Part shown: positions 17,703-24,949 of the stretch, piece by piece
How the letters are laid out: every line of letters begins with the position of its first letter
Numbering within the stretch: position 1 is the stretch's first letter
From: Alphaproteobacteria bacterium
GTDB taxonomy: Bacteria > Pseudomonadota > Alphaproteobacteria > RF32 > CAG-239
Direction: 5' to 3'
DNA: 64,000 nucleotides
NCBI GenBank assembly: GCA_015062285.1
Contig: SUUY01000003.1
Coordinates: forward strand, 1-64,000
Position numbers and translations under genes: made by a program
Notes under the pieces: generated by a model
The model's database searches: none
Seen by the model: the letters and a program-made list of their open reading frames with translations, nothing else
Told to the model about the DNA's origin: nothing

Positions 17703-17972
17703 ATGTTAAATGAATTCAAAAATTGGTTGTTAAATAGAAATTATAAACCTTCCACCGCTTTAGATTATCAAGGTAGAATAGAAAGATTATGCAGAAAAGA
17801 AGCAATAACTTTAGATTTTCTTGCTAAAAATATTGCAACTATACTTCCTAAATATGAAATTGCAGGAGCTAAATCATCATATGGAAAAAGAAGTCATACA
17901 TCAGTTAGACAAGCTTTAAGAAACTTCAAAATGTTTGTATCTATGGTAAATTTACAAGAAAGTGCTAACTAA
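17703..17972 (+). CDS. Integrase-type SAM-like (core-binding) domain, stand-alone
   Basis: An 89-residue protein starting at an ATG with AAAGGAG upstream. LNEFKNWLLNRNYKPSTALD, then a helix ending SVRQALRNFKMFV, resembles the N-terminal core-binding domain of tyrosine recombinases (the K-P-S-T/Y pattern). No catalytic domain follows. It may be a DNA-binding accessory of the island, for example excisionase-like or regulatory, or a truncated relic; the intact start and tight junction with the next gene favour a functional gene. Confidence 0.55.
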   Translation: MLNEFKNWLLNRNYKPSTALDYQGRIERLCRKEAITLDFLAKNIATILPKYEIAGAKSSYGKRSHTSVRQALRNFKMFVSMVNLQESAN

Positions 17973-18289
17973 TGACTGATATTAAGACACTAAATGATAA
18001 CTTTAGACATAGTTTACAAGGTGGTAGAGTTATGTTAACCTGTGGTATAAAAGCTAAAACACATAATGAAATAGTAGAAATACTAGAAAAAGTAAGAAGT
18101 TTTGATAATTTTACCACCGCTAACGATCCTTATGGTGAACATGATTTTGGGAGTTTTGATTATAAAGGTCAAAAAATATTCTTCAAAATTGACTATTATG
18201 ATCTTAATTACGAATATATGTCAGAAAATCCGGCAGATCCTACTATTACCAACCAAGTTTTAATAATTATGTTGGCAAGTGAATATTAG
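17972..18289 (+). CDS. DUF3768-family protein
   Basis: A 105-residue protein matching the DUF3768 pattern: LNDNFRHSLQGGRVMLTCGI, then NDPYGEHDFGSFDYKGQKI and FFKIDYYDLNYEYMSENPAD ending LIIMLASEY. The family is common on alphaproteobacterial plasmids and integrative elements; I know of no established function. It overlaps the preceding small gene by one base, so the two are translationally coupled. Confidence 0.8.
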   Translation: MTDIKTLNDNFRHSLQGGRVMLTCGIKAKTHNEIVEILEKVRSFDNFTTANDPYGEHDFGSFDYKGQKIFFKIDYYDLNYEYMSENPADPTITNQVLIIMLASEY

Positions 18290-18391
18290 GTTCATAGTTT
18301 TGAAATATACAAAGTATAAACTATATATTGACATTTTAATATTTAAAGTTTATAGTTATGAAATATAAAAACTATGAAGCATGAGGTTGAT

Positions 18392-19312
18392 ATGCAAGAA
18401 ATTATGAAAAAAATTGAAGAAAACAAAGCTATTTTGCAAAATCTTTTGAAAAATAAAGATAATCAAAAGACTTTGAATAAATGGCTAAAGACAGAACTTG
18501 CATATACATCTAATGCAATAGAAGGTAATACATTAACCAGACAAGAAACAGAACTTGCTATTGAAGAAAATTTAACTTCAGGCTCAAAACCTATAAATGA
18601 TTACCTGGAAGCAATAAATCATGCGAAAGCTTTTGAGTTTATATTGAGAGCAAGTAAGCAGCATGTAAAAATTGATGAAAGTTTTGTTTTACAGATACAT
18701 AAAATAATTTTATCAGGTATAGATGATTCAAATGCCGGATTTTATCGTTCGGTTAGAGTTAGGATATCCGGATCACAAACAGTTTTGCCTAATCCGATTA
18801 AAGTACCTGATTTAATGAAAGAATTTGGGCAATGGTTAATACAAAAAGATAATGATATTTTAATTAAAGCAATAGAGGCACATTATCGTTTGGTTACTAT
18901 TCACCCATTTACAGATGGTAATGGTCGAACAGCAAGGTTATTATTAAATGCTATTTTACTACAAAATGGCTATGCACCAATAATTATTCGCACCATTGAT
19001 AGAAAAAGATATTTAACAGCACTTGAAACATACCAAGTCAGAGAAAATAATGAGCCTTATTATAATTTTATGCTTTCATCTCTTAATCGCTCACTAAAAA
19101 TGATGATTGCATTACTTGATGTAAATCAAAAAGAACCAAGCAAAGATATGCTAACAATAGCTAAGTTTGCAAAGTTAGTTGGAGTTCCTGTTTCAACAAT
19201 TAGATATTGGATGAAGGAAGGCAAAATCAAACCGGTTGCATATACTGCTTCAGGCTATGCTTTGTTTGAAGAAAGCCAAAAGAGTGATGTTATGGATTTA
19301 GTAAAAAAATAA
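18392..19312 (+). CDS. Fic-domain protein with C-terminal MerR-like helix-turn-helix
   Basis: About 306 residues. The Fic motif HPFTDGNGR (about residues 171-179) is intact, so AMP- or other NMP-transfer to a hydroxyl target is possible. An N-terminal TSNAIEGNTLT helix precedes the fold, as in the Fic-family group with a conserved N-terminal region. The last about 55 residues form a MerR/excisionase-like helix-turn-helix (FAKLVGVPVSTIRYWMKEGK), suggesting autoregulation. The ATG at 18392 has GAGG five bases upstream; an ATG at 18374 is an alternative. It could be a toxin, a regulator, or a defence component of the island. Confidence 0.82.
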   Translation: MQEIMKKIEENKAILQNLLKNKDNQKTLNKWLKTELAYTSNAIEGNTLTRQETELAIEENLTSGSKPINDYLEAINHAKAFEFILRASKQHVKIDESFVLQIHKIILSGIDDSNAGFYRSVRVRISGSQTVLPNPIKVPDLMKEFGQWLIQKDNDILIKAIEAHYRLVTIHPFTDGNGRTARLLLNAILLQNGYAPIIIRTIDRKRYLTALETYQVRENNEPYYNFMLSSLNRSLKMMIALLDVNQKEPSKDMLTIAKFAKLVGVPVSTIRYWMKEGKIKPVAYTASGYALFEESQKSDVMDLVKK

Positions 19313-19501
19313 ACTATTCCAAAGATAAAGTTCAAAATTTAGCCCGTTTTGATTGAATTCTTGTTTAGCTTATATTTTACTATAATAACTAAATCCACTT
19401 GTTTATGGGCTGTTTATTGAGACATATGATATAAAAAAGTTTAATATAATAAAAAGACATAATATTTTATATGAAGTTAATTATAAAGTGAAAGGTAAAA
19501 A

Positions 19502-19915
19502 ATGAAAGAAGAAAGTATAAAACTTATGGAGTGTCAGTATTCTGAAGCAAATTTAATGTTAGATGTGATAGCTCAATATGCAAAATCTGCTATCCAAAGT
19601 GTAATTATAATTAATGGTATGGCGATAATTTCAATTTTAACATTTATTGGAAATACTATTGAAAGAGGCTTTGTATATAATAAGTGGCTTATAGGATTTA
19701 CGATCTTCTGTTTTTGTGTCGGTATTATTGGAGGAATGTTAGGTTATTGTTTTGCTTATTTATCTCAACAAAGTTTTCGTCGGATATATGAAAATAATAA
19801 TTCAGCTGATGAAAAGGGTGTTTTGTATAGGAATATTGGTTTTGGAGTAGTAATTGCATCAATAGTATTTTTTTTCATTGGTTGTATTTTAGGTGTTTTT
19901 TCTATAGTACCATAG
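19502..19915 (+). CDS. Membrane protein of unknown function
   Basis: 137 residues with three hydrophobic segments (about 28-55, 65-92 and 108-133) after an amphipathic N-terminal helix rich in Glu. GAAAGG precedes the ATG. It stands alone between the Fic gene and a terminator, with a long AT-rich upstream region. No recognisable family; the topology would suit a small accessory or holin-like protein, but nothing supports a specific role. Confidence 0.6.
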   Translation: MKEESIKLMECQYSEANLMLDVIAQYAKSAIQSVIIINGMAIISILTFIGNTIERGFVYNKWLIGFTIFCFCVGIIGGMLGYCFAYLSQQSFRRIYENNNSADEKGVLYRNIGFGVVIASIVFFFIGCILGVFSIVP

Positions 19916-19923
19916 TTCAAAAA

Positions 19924-19966
19924 ACAAGCCGGAATGATAACTTTACACTCCGGCTTATATTTTATT
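19924..19966. terminator. Terminator between the membrane-protein gene and the convergent rep gene
   Basis: The stem AAGCCGGA / TCCGGCTT lies between two convergent genes. A T-rich stretch follows on the plus strand and A-rich sequence precedes the stem, so it may act in both directions. Confidence 0.7.
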
Positions 19967-19998
19967 TAGTTGTATTAATCTGATTATCTACGGGTTGT

Positions 19999-20658
19999 TT
20001 ATTGAGCTTTGGGGAGTGCATTTTCTGTGAAGCCAAACAAGTCAGTAGATGGAATAATACGAGAGCTATCAAAAGTTCCATAATCTTTAATCCTTAGTTC
20101 TTTAGTGCAGTAGGAAGTAACTTTATTCGGATATTTGCTTATCTGATCAAGTTTTAAGCAATATAAAGGCATATGTAACGCAGACATGGTTCTAAACATC
20201 GCAATTTCAAGTTGCTGGTTAGTATATTTACCATGATTAAACAAAACGTGATAATGCCATCTGTCACTTTTTCCTAATTCTGCAAAAGCTATAAAAAATA
20301 AGTGTTTTTTGTTCCAATGTCTTCCAATTAACCGATATTCAAATGCTGCCATTATTTTTCTTAAATGTTCTTTGGAGCGTTCGAAAAGGGCAGTTTTCTT
20401 GTTTTCCGGTAGTTGAACAGTTAGAAAATGTGTTGGCTTAAATGATGAAATCCAAGTGTTAACATCTTTTTTATGTTTGAATAAAAGCTTGTTACTAACA
20501 CTGTCTTTCAAATTTTCATAGCATTTGTGGGTAAATAAGGCCGTGTTAACTATTTCTTTCATACGGTTAATGGAGCTATTGGCATTATTTTCAAGTATAG
20601 ACAGATCTTCTTTTGGTATATTCTTAGGTTCTTTTATGTATGTTATTTTATTAATCAT
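19999..20658 (-). CDS. HUH-endonuclease Rep-like protein
   Basis: 219 residues with the three motifs of rolling-circle Rep proteins: THFLTVQLP (motif 1, about 77-84), WHYHVLF with His135-Tyr136-His137 as the metal-binding HUH, and SYCTKEL with Tyr183 as the likely nucleophile. Such proteins nick one strand at a replication origin. In the island it suggests an autonomously replicating circular stage or replicative transfer. The family resembles the short, single-tyrosine Reps found in plasmid- or phage-like elements. The ATG is preceded by AGGAAAA. Confidence 0.72.
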   Translation of the reverse strand: MINKITYIKEPKNIPKEDLSILENNANSSINRMKEIVNTALFTHKCYENLKDSVSNKLLFKHKKDVNTWISSFKPTHFLTVQLPENKKTALFERSKEHLRKIMAAFEYRLIGRHWNKKHLFFIAFAELGKSDRWHYHVLFNHGKYTNQQLEIAMFRTMSALHMPLYCLKLDQISKYPNKVTSYCTKELRIKDYGTFDSSRIIPSTDLFGFTENALPKAQ

Positions 20659-20999
20659 ATTTTATTTTTCCTATTTATAATAAGTTTTAACAAAGGAGCC
20701 ATCTTAAAATGTCCTTTGCAATTTCAAGACTAGGTTCTACGATTAGCAACGAAGTCACATTTTCTTGAACTACTTTTTTTTAAGATTTTGTCTGTGTTGG
20801 ATTTTAAACATTAAATTTTTTGCGTACTGAATTTGAAATGGCCAATTTTTGAGCTCGCACGTAAAGGCTTTTGTGTTTTTTAGTATTATAGACCATGCTG
20901 GGATGGGGGGGATGGTATACTTATGGGATGGATGTATGGCCGGAGAGGTGGTGTATCCGGTATGGCATGCACCACATGGCAAAATAAAACATCACCGAC
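20659..20999. other. Non-coding region upstream of the HUH Rep gene
   Basis: About 340 bp without a convincing gene. It includes an unusually G-rich plus-strand stretch (about 20900-20955) in otherwise AT-rich DNA. As the region upstream of a Rep gene it is the best place to look for a double-strand origin (a nick site in a hairpin). I did not identify one with confidence. A 70-codon minus-strand frame here lacks a ribosome binding site. Confidence 0.4.
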
Positions 21000-21030
21000 A
21001 TCCGAAGACATCGGTGATAATTTATTAAAT
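21000..21030 (-). terminator. Terminator of the DNA methyltransferase gene
   Basis: The stem ATCACCGA / TCGGTGAT is followed on the minus strand by GTTTTATTTTG, seven bases past the methyltransferase stop codon. Confidence 0.7.
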
Positions 21031-21036
21031 TTTATT

Positions 21037-22164
21037 TTAAATGATTTGCCTTAGACAGGCAAGAGCATGTTTGGGCACCCAACATTCGCCCATCATTTGG
21101 CGAATGAGATTATCACTTGCCCAATTAGGTATTGGATAGTCATCAGGCAAGCCTGTAACTCGTAGAAGTTCTAAGATTGTTAGAGGTCTTGCCGAATCAT
21201 ATACTGGAAGTCCACTGGAATCATAACCAATAAAGTTACCAGGATGACAAGTTCTAAATCCAGAAATTGACTTAGAATCTTGCAAAATTGCGTTACAAGC
21301 ATCATCCCAGTTCCTTCGTTGGAAACTGCAGCGAAATTTAGCTCCACTTGGATTTCCATCTGCATTAACAGGTGTCCAAGGTGCTGGATTATCATGTGCA
21401 GACTTACCACTAGGTGTGTGTGACATAACTGCAATTTGTGATGCAGTCCATTTAAACATACTAGCGTCATGCCATTTGATGCTTGATTTTTGACCACATT
21501 CTAAGATTGGTAAATTACCTATTGCATCACGCAATGTAATAATTTTATTGCTTGGTATAGGTAAAGATACCTCTTTTGTTTTGTGGGCAATAATCACTGT
21601 ACGACGACGATGTTGTGGAGTTTCAAATCCACAGCTGTCTTGTACACCATAGGCAACATTGTAGCCCATAGCTTTTAATGCATCTACGATTTTTAGAGCA
21701 ACTATTTTGCCATTAACTTTGACTTTTAACATTTGGTCTGAATTTTCAATAACAACCCAAATAGGATTGGTCCTGCGTACAAATTTTAGTACATATTTAT
21801 ATAAATTTGCGCGCTTACTATTCGGATCTCGTTTATAATTAGCGAGAGTAAAATCCCTACAAACAGGGGATGCCATTACTCCGCAACATCCTTTTTCAAG
21901 ATGTAGTTTTACTAATTTTTCGAAAACTTCTTTTTCGGTTATATCTCCACAAACCATTTCCGTCTGAGGATTCAACTCTTTATACCATTTAGCTCTGTTA
22001 GCGACAATTTCGCACGAAACTGTAGAAACTAAACCTAATTCTTTTTCCAAGTAATACTCACCAATACCAGCTGATGTAAAAATGCTAGTATAAAGATTAT
22101 TTTTAAAATTAAATTCTTGAGTGCTTTTAGCACTTTTTTGAAGAATGACGCCGAACTGTTGCAT
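21037..22164 (-). CDS. Orphan DNA (cytosine-5) methyltransferase
   Basis: 375 residues of the C5-methyltransferase family. Motif I is SIFTSAGIGEYYLEKELGL, motif IV is ASPVCRDFT with the catalytic Cys102, and motif VI is VVIENSDQM. Motif VIII is FETPQHRRRTVII, and the C-terminal LTILELLRVTGLPDDYPIPN corresponds to motifs IX-X. Motif IV is PVC instead of the near-universal PPC, and Q is replaced by R. No restriction endonuclease gene is adjacent, so it may protect the element or modify host DNA. It has a divergent, long AT-rich upstream region. Confidence 0.88.
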   Translation of the reverse strand: MQQFGVILQKSAKSTQEFNFKNNLYTSIFTSAGIGEYYLEKELGLVSTVSCEIVANRAKWYKELNPQTEMVCGDITEKEVFEKLVKLHLEKGCCGVMASPVCRDFTLANYKRDPNSKRANLYKYVLKFVRRTNPIWVVIENSDQMLKVKVNGKIVALKIVDALKAMGYNVAYGVQDSCGFETPQHRRRTVIIAHKTKEVSLPIPSNKIITLRDAIGNLPILECGQKSSIKWHDASMFKWTASQIAVMSHTPSGKSAHDNPAPWTPVNADGNPSGAKFRCSFQRRNWDDACNAILQDSKSISGFRTCHPGNFIGYDSSGLPVYDSARPLTILELLRVTGLPDDYPIPNWASDNLIRQMMGECWVPKHALACLRQII

Positions 22165-22566
22165 ATTATTATTCCTTAAATAAAATTATTCCAGCCGGGC
22201 GAAAAGTCGCTCGACAGAGCAGTTTTTTCGTTGCTCATGTTTTTAAAGAACTGTTAATTTTTTTGTGGATCCGAAAAAAATTAAATTTTTTTTGTAATAA
22301 GGCGATGATGGCGATTTAACATGTTGATTTTAGGAATAAAAATTTTTGGTTTCAGGTCTAAAAAAATAAACCTTGGGGAGAATTAATGAAAAAAACTAAA
22401 GTGTTGGTTGTGTTTCTGCATTTAATAGCAAAAATAATTGGGGATTTTTAAAGGACCGTTATATATTTTTTAAAATGATAAAAATTTGTTTTACATATTT
22501 TAAGAAGTGATCTACCTGTATGACAGTAACAAGAGAATCCAACATTTAATAAAAAAGGAAAAAATA
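22165..22566. other. Intergenic region with a possible micropeptide
   Basis: About 400 bp of AT-rich DNA between two divergent genes. The main content is a 21-codon frame at 22386-22451 with a good ribosome binding site, listed separately. A weak hairpin (GAGCA / TGCTC) lies near 22218-22237, on the methyltransferase side. No other gene is seen. Confidence 0.4.
22386..22451 (+). CDS. Possible hydrophobic micropeptide (21 residues)
   Basis: ATG preceded by GGGGAG, encoding MKKTKVLVVFLHLIAKIIGDF. The peptide is a short basic-hydrophobic helix with a Lys-rich start, the style of type I toxins or of leader peptides. It lies alone in a 400-bp intergenic region of the island. With only 21 codons, chance is a real possibility. 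Confidence 0.3.
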   Translation: MKKTKVLVVFLHLIAKIIGDF

Positions 22567-22971
22567 ATGAAATATGTAAAAAAACAAGACTCAGACAAAT
22601 TTTATGGATGTATTTCTACTCAGGTAAGTAATTCTGATCCTGATATCAAGGTTGGAAAAAAAGAACTGATGGATATTGCAAATGGAGATTTTACTTTTAC
22701 TATAGATGCAGTAGAAAAACATAGCTTTTACGATCGCTATGACGGTATTAAAGAAGTAGTTAGAATTGATAAAAAAAGCATTGGGATATTAGAAATTAAC
22801 GGTCAAGCCATACATTGCTTGGAAAGAGAATTTAACAAGAATTGGCCAAATATTATTAAAAAAATAGGCAAGCAATTTGAATTTTCCAATGCTGATATTG
22901 ATGAAATGCTATCAAAACAACCCAAGCCTTGCGTTATTATTAAGGAACGAAAAGTCTATAAAAACCATTAA
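22567..22971 (+). CDS. Hypothetical protein, 134 residues
   Basis: The ATG at 22567 is chosen because AAAAAGG lies eight bases upstream; the longer frame from 22507 has no such site. The protein is charged and soluble, with Lys/Glu/Asp-rich segments, a DRYDGIKEVVRIDKKSIGIL beta-like stretch in the middle and PKPCVIIKERKVYKN at the end. No domain is recognised. It converges on the hipA gene with a gap of only four bases, so it may be cargo linked to HipBA. Confidence 0.6.
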   Translation: MKYVKKQDSDKFYGCISTQVSNSDPDIKVGKKELMDIANGDFTFTIDAVEKHSFYDRYDGIKEVVRIDKKSIGILEINGQAIHCLEREFNKNWPNIIKKIGKQFEFSNADIDEMLSKQPKPCVIIKERKVYKNH

Positions 22972-22975
22972 AGTT

Positions 22976-24145
22976 TTAATTTTTGTGTTCTTTTATCAAT
23001 TTTTCATAATCAGCTAATGATGAGGTAATTTCTTCAATCATTTCTTTTGTCTTGGTTGGTGAAATGTCAACACTTTGTGCTTCTTCAATCAAATCATTGT
23101 CGGTAATGTCTGTTCCTTTACTGTTAACCATGGCTGTTTGTTCACCATTAATACCAGCTGATTTGGTTAAGTCATAAGCCGGAGCAAGTTTCCATTTATT
23201 GTTTTTATCTAGCATAAAACTAAAGTTTTTACTATGGTCGTCTTTATTTTCCGCTTTTATATTGAATATCATCAAACGGGCCATTTGTTCAACATCTTGC
23301 TTATTTTTGGTTAAAAGCAATGTAAGTTTTAATAAATTTTTATAGTCCAAGCTAGACGTTCTGAAGTCTGCATGGAGCAAACCACAAGCAGAGTGAATAT
23401 GTATTTTTTTGCTACCATCTCTATCAAAACGTTTAACTCCAAAATGACCATAACTTGTTTTTGATGGAAAGAGGTGTGTTTCAGGCATTATTATGCCGGA
23501 TTTTTTAGCAATTAGTGAATATACATATTCATGTAATCCTATATCTTTTCTATCTTTTTTATTAGAAAATTTTATCAACCATGAAGAAAAACCTAAGGGA
23601 ATTTCTTTGCTACCATGAATTATTTTAGATTTATCATCAGAAACAAGTGCGGTTATCTTTGGACGAGCACCTCCTGATGAGCCATTTAATTTTAATAAAT
23701 CGTCTAACATCTTTCCGCTGTGACCTTCCAAAATAGCATCTGCATCATCAGCTAATGAATCTAAATGTACCGAAAAATCTTCGGAATTGTTATCATCAGA
23801 TGGTTCATATTCCAGCGCTCCAAAGGGATTTGAGCCAATAAGAGAAAGTCTATCAAGTGAACGGATTGTGTCATAAGAAAGACCTTTTTCTTGTAGTTTT
23901 CTATCTAATAACAAACAACCCCAACCATCAGGAAGACTATCATTAAAAATCCCGAACAAACCATCAAAAAGATATTGAGGACCTTCCGATACTCCAGATT
24001 TTAAGGGGAGTTTAAATGGCGAAACCTCTATTCCTTCATTGATAAATTCAGGAGCATATTCAAAAAAGATTCGTCTGTTTTCTTCGGCTAAAATTCCCAT
24101 GAATAAACGTTTGCCATAAGCATTATAAAATACCTTTAATTTCAT
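22976..24145 (-). CDS. hipA: HipA-family serine/threonine kinase toxin
   Basis: 389 residues. It has an N-terminal HipA subdomain (VFYNAYGKRLFMGILAEEN), the Gly-rich loop in LKLNGSSGGARPKI, KDDHSKNFSFML as the catalytic Asp/His/Asn segment (about 300-312) and AYDLTKSAG as the second Asp motif. HipA kinases phosphorylate aminoacyl-tRNA synthetases in known cases and induce dormancy. The partner antitoxin gene hipB lies upstream with an overlapping ATGA-type junction, giving a complete type II toxin-antitoxin pair next to the right end of the island, where it could stabilise it. Confidence 0.92.
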   Translation of the reverse strand: MKLKVFYNAYGKRLFMGILAEENRRIFFEYAPEFINEGIEVSPFKLPLKSGVSEGPQYLFDGLFGIFNDSLPDGWGCLLLDRKLQEKGLSYDTIRSLDRLSLIGSNPFGALEYEPSDDNNSEDFSVHLDSLADDADAILEGHSGKMLDDLLKLNGSSGGARPKITALVSDDKSKIIHGSKEIPLGFSSWLIKFSNKKDRKDIGLHEYVYSLIAKKSGIIMPETHLFPSKTSYGHFGVKRFDRDGSKKIHIHSACGLLHADFRTSSLDYKNLLKLTLLLTKNKQDVEQMARLMIFNIKAENKDDHSKNFSFMLDKNNKWKLAPAYDLTKSAGINGEQTAMVNSKGTDITDNDLIEEAQSVDISPTKTKEMIEEITSSLADYEKLIKEHKN

Positions 24146-24438
24146 TTGATTGTACCTCTTTTCTTTGTTTTTGGTTCATCAGTAAATAATGATGTCGGTT
24201 TTGGATTATTGGCAAACAGGCGTTCGCACTCATCTAAGCAATCTAATACTAAGGCTATGTTTAATAGTGAAACAAAAGAAATCTCACCAGTTTTTTCAAA
24301 TCTTTTCAAAGAAGGAATACTCATTCCAGCTCTTAAAGCAAGACCTACTTGAGTTAGATTTTGCGATAATCGTCTAGCTTTAAGGCGAGTTGCAATTTCT
24401 ATTGAAATTTCTTTAGGTGTTTTTAATGATAAAGGCAT
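24142..24438 (-). CDS. hipB: HipB-like XRE antitoxin/repressor
   Basis: 98 residues with a helix-turn-helix (about 14-68: RLKARRLSQNLTQVGLALRA, SIPSLKRFEKTGEISF) and a short basic tail. It should neutralise HipA and repress the hipBA promoter. It overlaps hipA by four bases. The AT-rich upstream segment (24439-24600) presumably contains the operator; I see no clear palindrome there by eye. Confidence 0.87.
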   Translation of the reverse strand: MPLSLKTPKEISIEIATRLKARRLSQNLTQVGLALRAGMSIPSLKRFEKTGEISFVSLLNIALVLDCLDECERLFANNPKPTSLFTDEPKTKKRGTIK

Positions 24439-24697
24439 TATATTATCCCTTGATGTTTATTTTAACTATATAAGTATAATATATTATCTTTTATTTAAAG
24501 TAAAGTGATGTTTTTTTATCAAATAAACGTTATTTTGCAATAAAACAGTGTACGAATGAATAAAATCACGTTATTATTAAATTAAATAAAAGTGTGATGC
24601 ATTTTGTGTGTTTATTGTGATGCATTAACCATAAAAACAATGTGCTTAAAATATAAAATTAAAGGAAAACAATGGGTTCACACAAAAATGGTGCAGA
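24439..24697. other. Island right-end region with candidate integrase arm sites
   Basis: Non-coding DNA between hipB and attR. TGTGATGCA occurs at 24593-24601 and 24616-24624. The same 9-mer appears at 2706-2714 and 2730-2738 at the left end of the island, with a one-base variant at 2718-2726. Such repeats at both ends are what arm-type integrase sites would look like; this is inference. Confidence 0.45.
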
Positions 24698-24714
24698 CCC
24701 CGTTACCTGCTCCA
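24698..24714. repeat. attR: 17-bp copy of the tRNA-Gly 3' end
   Basis: CCCCGTTACCTGCTCCA is identical to 2544-2560 in tRNA-Gly(CCC). The bases upstream (GTGCAGA) do not continue the tRNA, so this is the far junction of the integrated island. A hairpin terminator (arms ATCAAAAAAATCACC and GGTGGTTTTTTTGAT, 24714-24749) follows directly and was probably the original tRNA terminator. Confidence 0.85.
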
Positions 24715-24890
24715 TCAAAAAAATCACCCTTGCGGTGGTTTTTTTGATGGAATAAATAATAATGTGGATCGAACCCGTGAAAAAAGGGTTTGACTACAAG
24801 CGAGAGGCAGACGTAAGTATGCCGGTGAGGCCCTGTGCCGAACGAGCGCAGTGAATGAAGCGAAGCGGAATATCCCCGTTACCTGCTCCA
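24715..24890 (+). repeat. Short tRNA-linked element A (at the tRNA-Gly site)
   Basis: Order: tRNA terminator; GGATCGAACCCGTG (24766-24779), an exact inverted copy of the tRNA-Gly T-arm (2532-2545); a short hairpin GAACCC / GGGTTT; a core with ACTACAAGCGAGAGGC and the GGCA / TGCC hairpin; then 24872-24890, a 19-bp direct copy of the tRNA 3' end including CCA; then another terminator. A second element of the same plan lies at tRNA-Pro (54039-54222). The core is GC-rich compared with the genome. No protein gene is credible here. Confidence 0.7.
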
Positions 24891-24892
24891 AC

Positions 24893-24920
24893 AAAACCCC
24901 GCATTCGCGGGGTTTTGTTA
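24893..24920. terminator. Terminator after element A / kinase-like gene
   Basis: The stem AAAACCCCGC / GCGGGGTTTT has a loop of four bases and A/T tracts on both sides. It can serve the tRNA-linked element (plus) and the convergent minus-strand gene that ends at 24950. Confidence 0.85.
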
Positions 24921-24949
24921 TTGGATTTGACACGGTAAACAATAAAGCT

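Larger units (their letters stand above)
2487..24714. mobile_element. Integrative genomic island in tRNA-Gly(CCC), about 22 kb
   Basis: A tyrosine integrase gene lies 130 bp from the tRNA and points away from it. The 17-bp tRNA 3' end CCCCGTTACCTGCTCCA recurs at 24698-24714, giving attL and attR. Between them lie mobile-type genes (Mpi-like invertase, HUH Rep, orphan methyltransferase, Fic, DUF3768, HipBA) and a polysaccharide operon. No relaxase, type IV secretion, capsid or terminase genes are visible. This suggests an integrative plasmid-like or helper-dependent element rather than a full ICE or prophage. Confidence 0.8.

Noticed and set aside
20770..20982. 70-codon minus-strand ORF
   Set aside because: No ribosome binding site, odd composition from a G-rich tract, no conserved pattern; more likely non-coding DNA near the Rep origin.
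2487..24714. Prophage
   Set aside because: Integrase, Rep and methyltransferase genes occur in phages, but no terminase, portal, capsid, tail or lysis genes are visible in the 22 kb.
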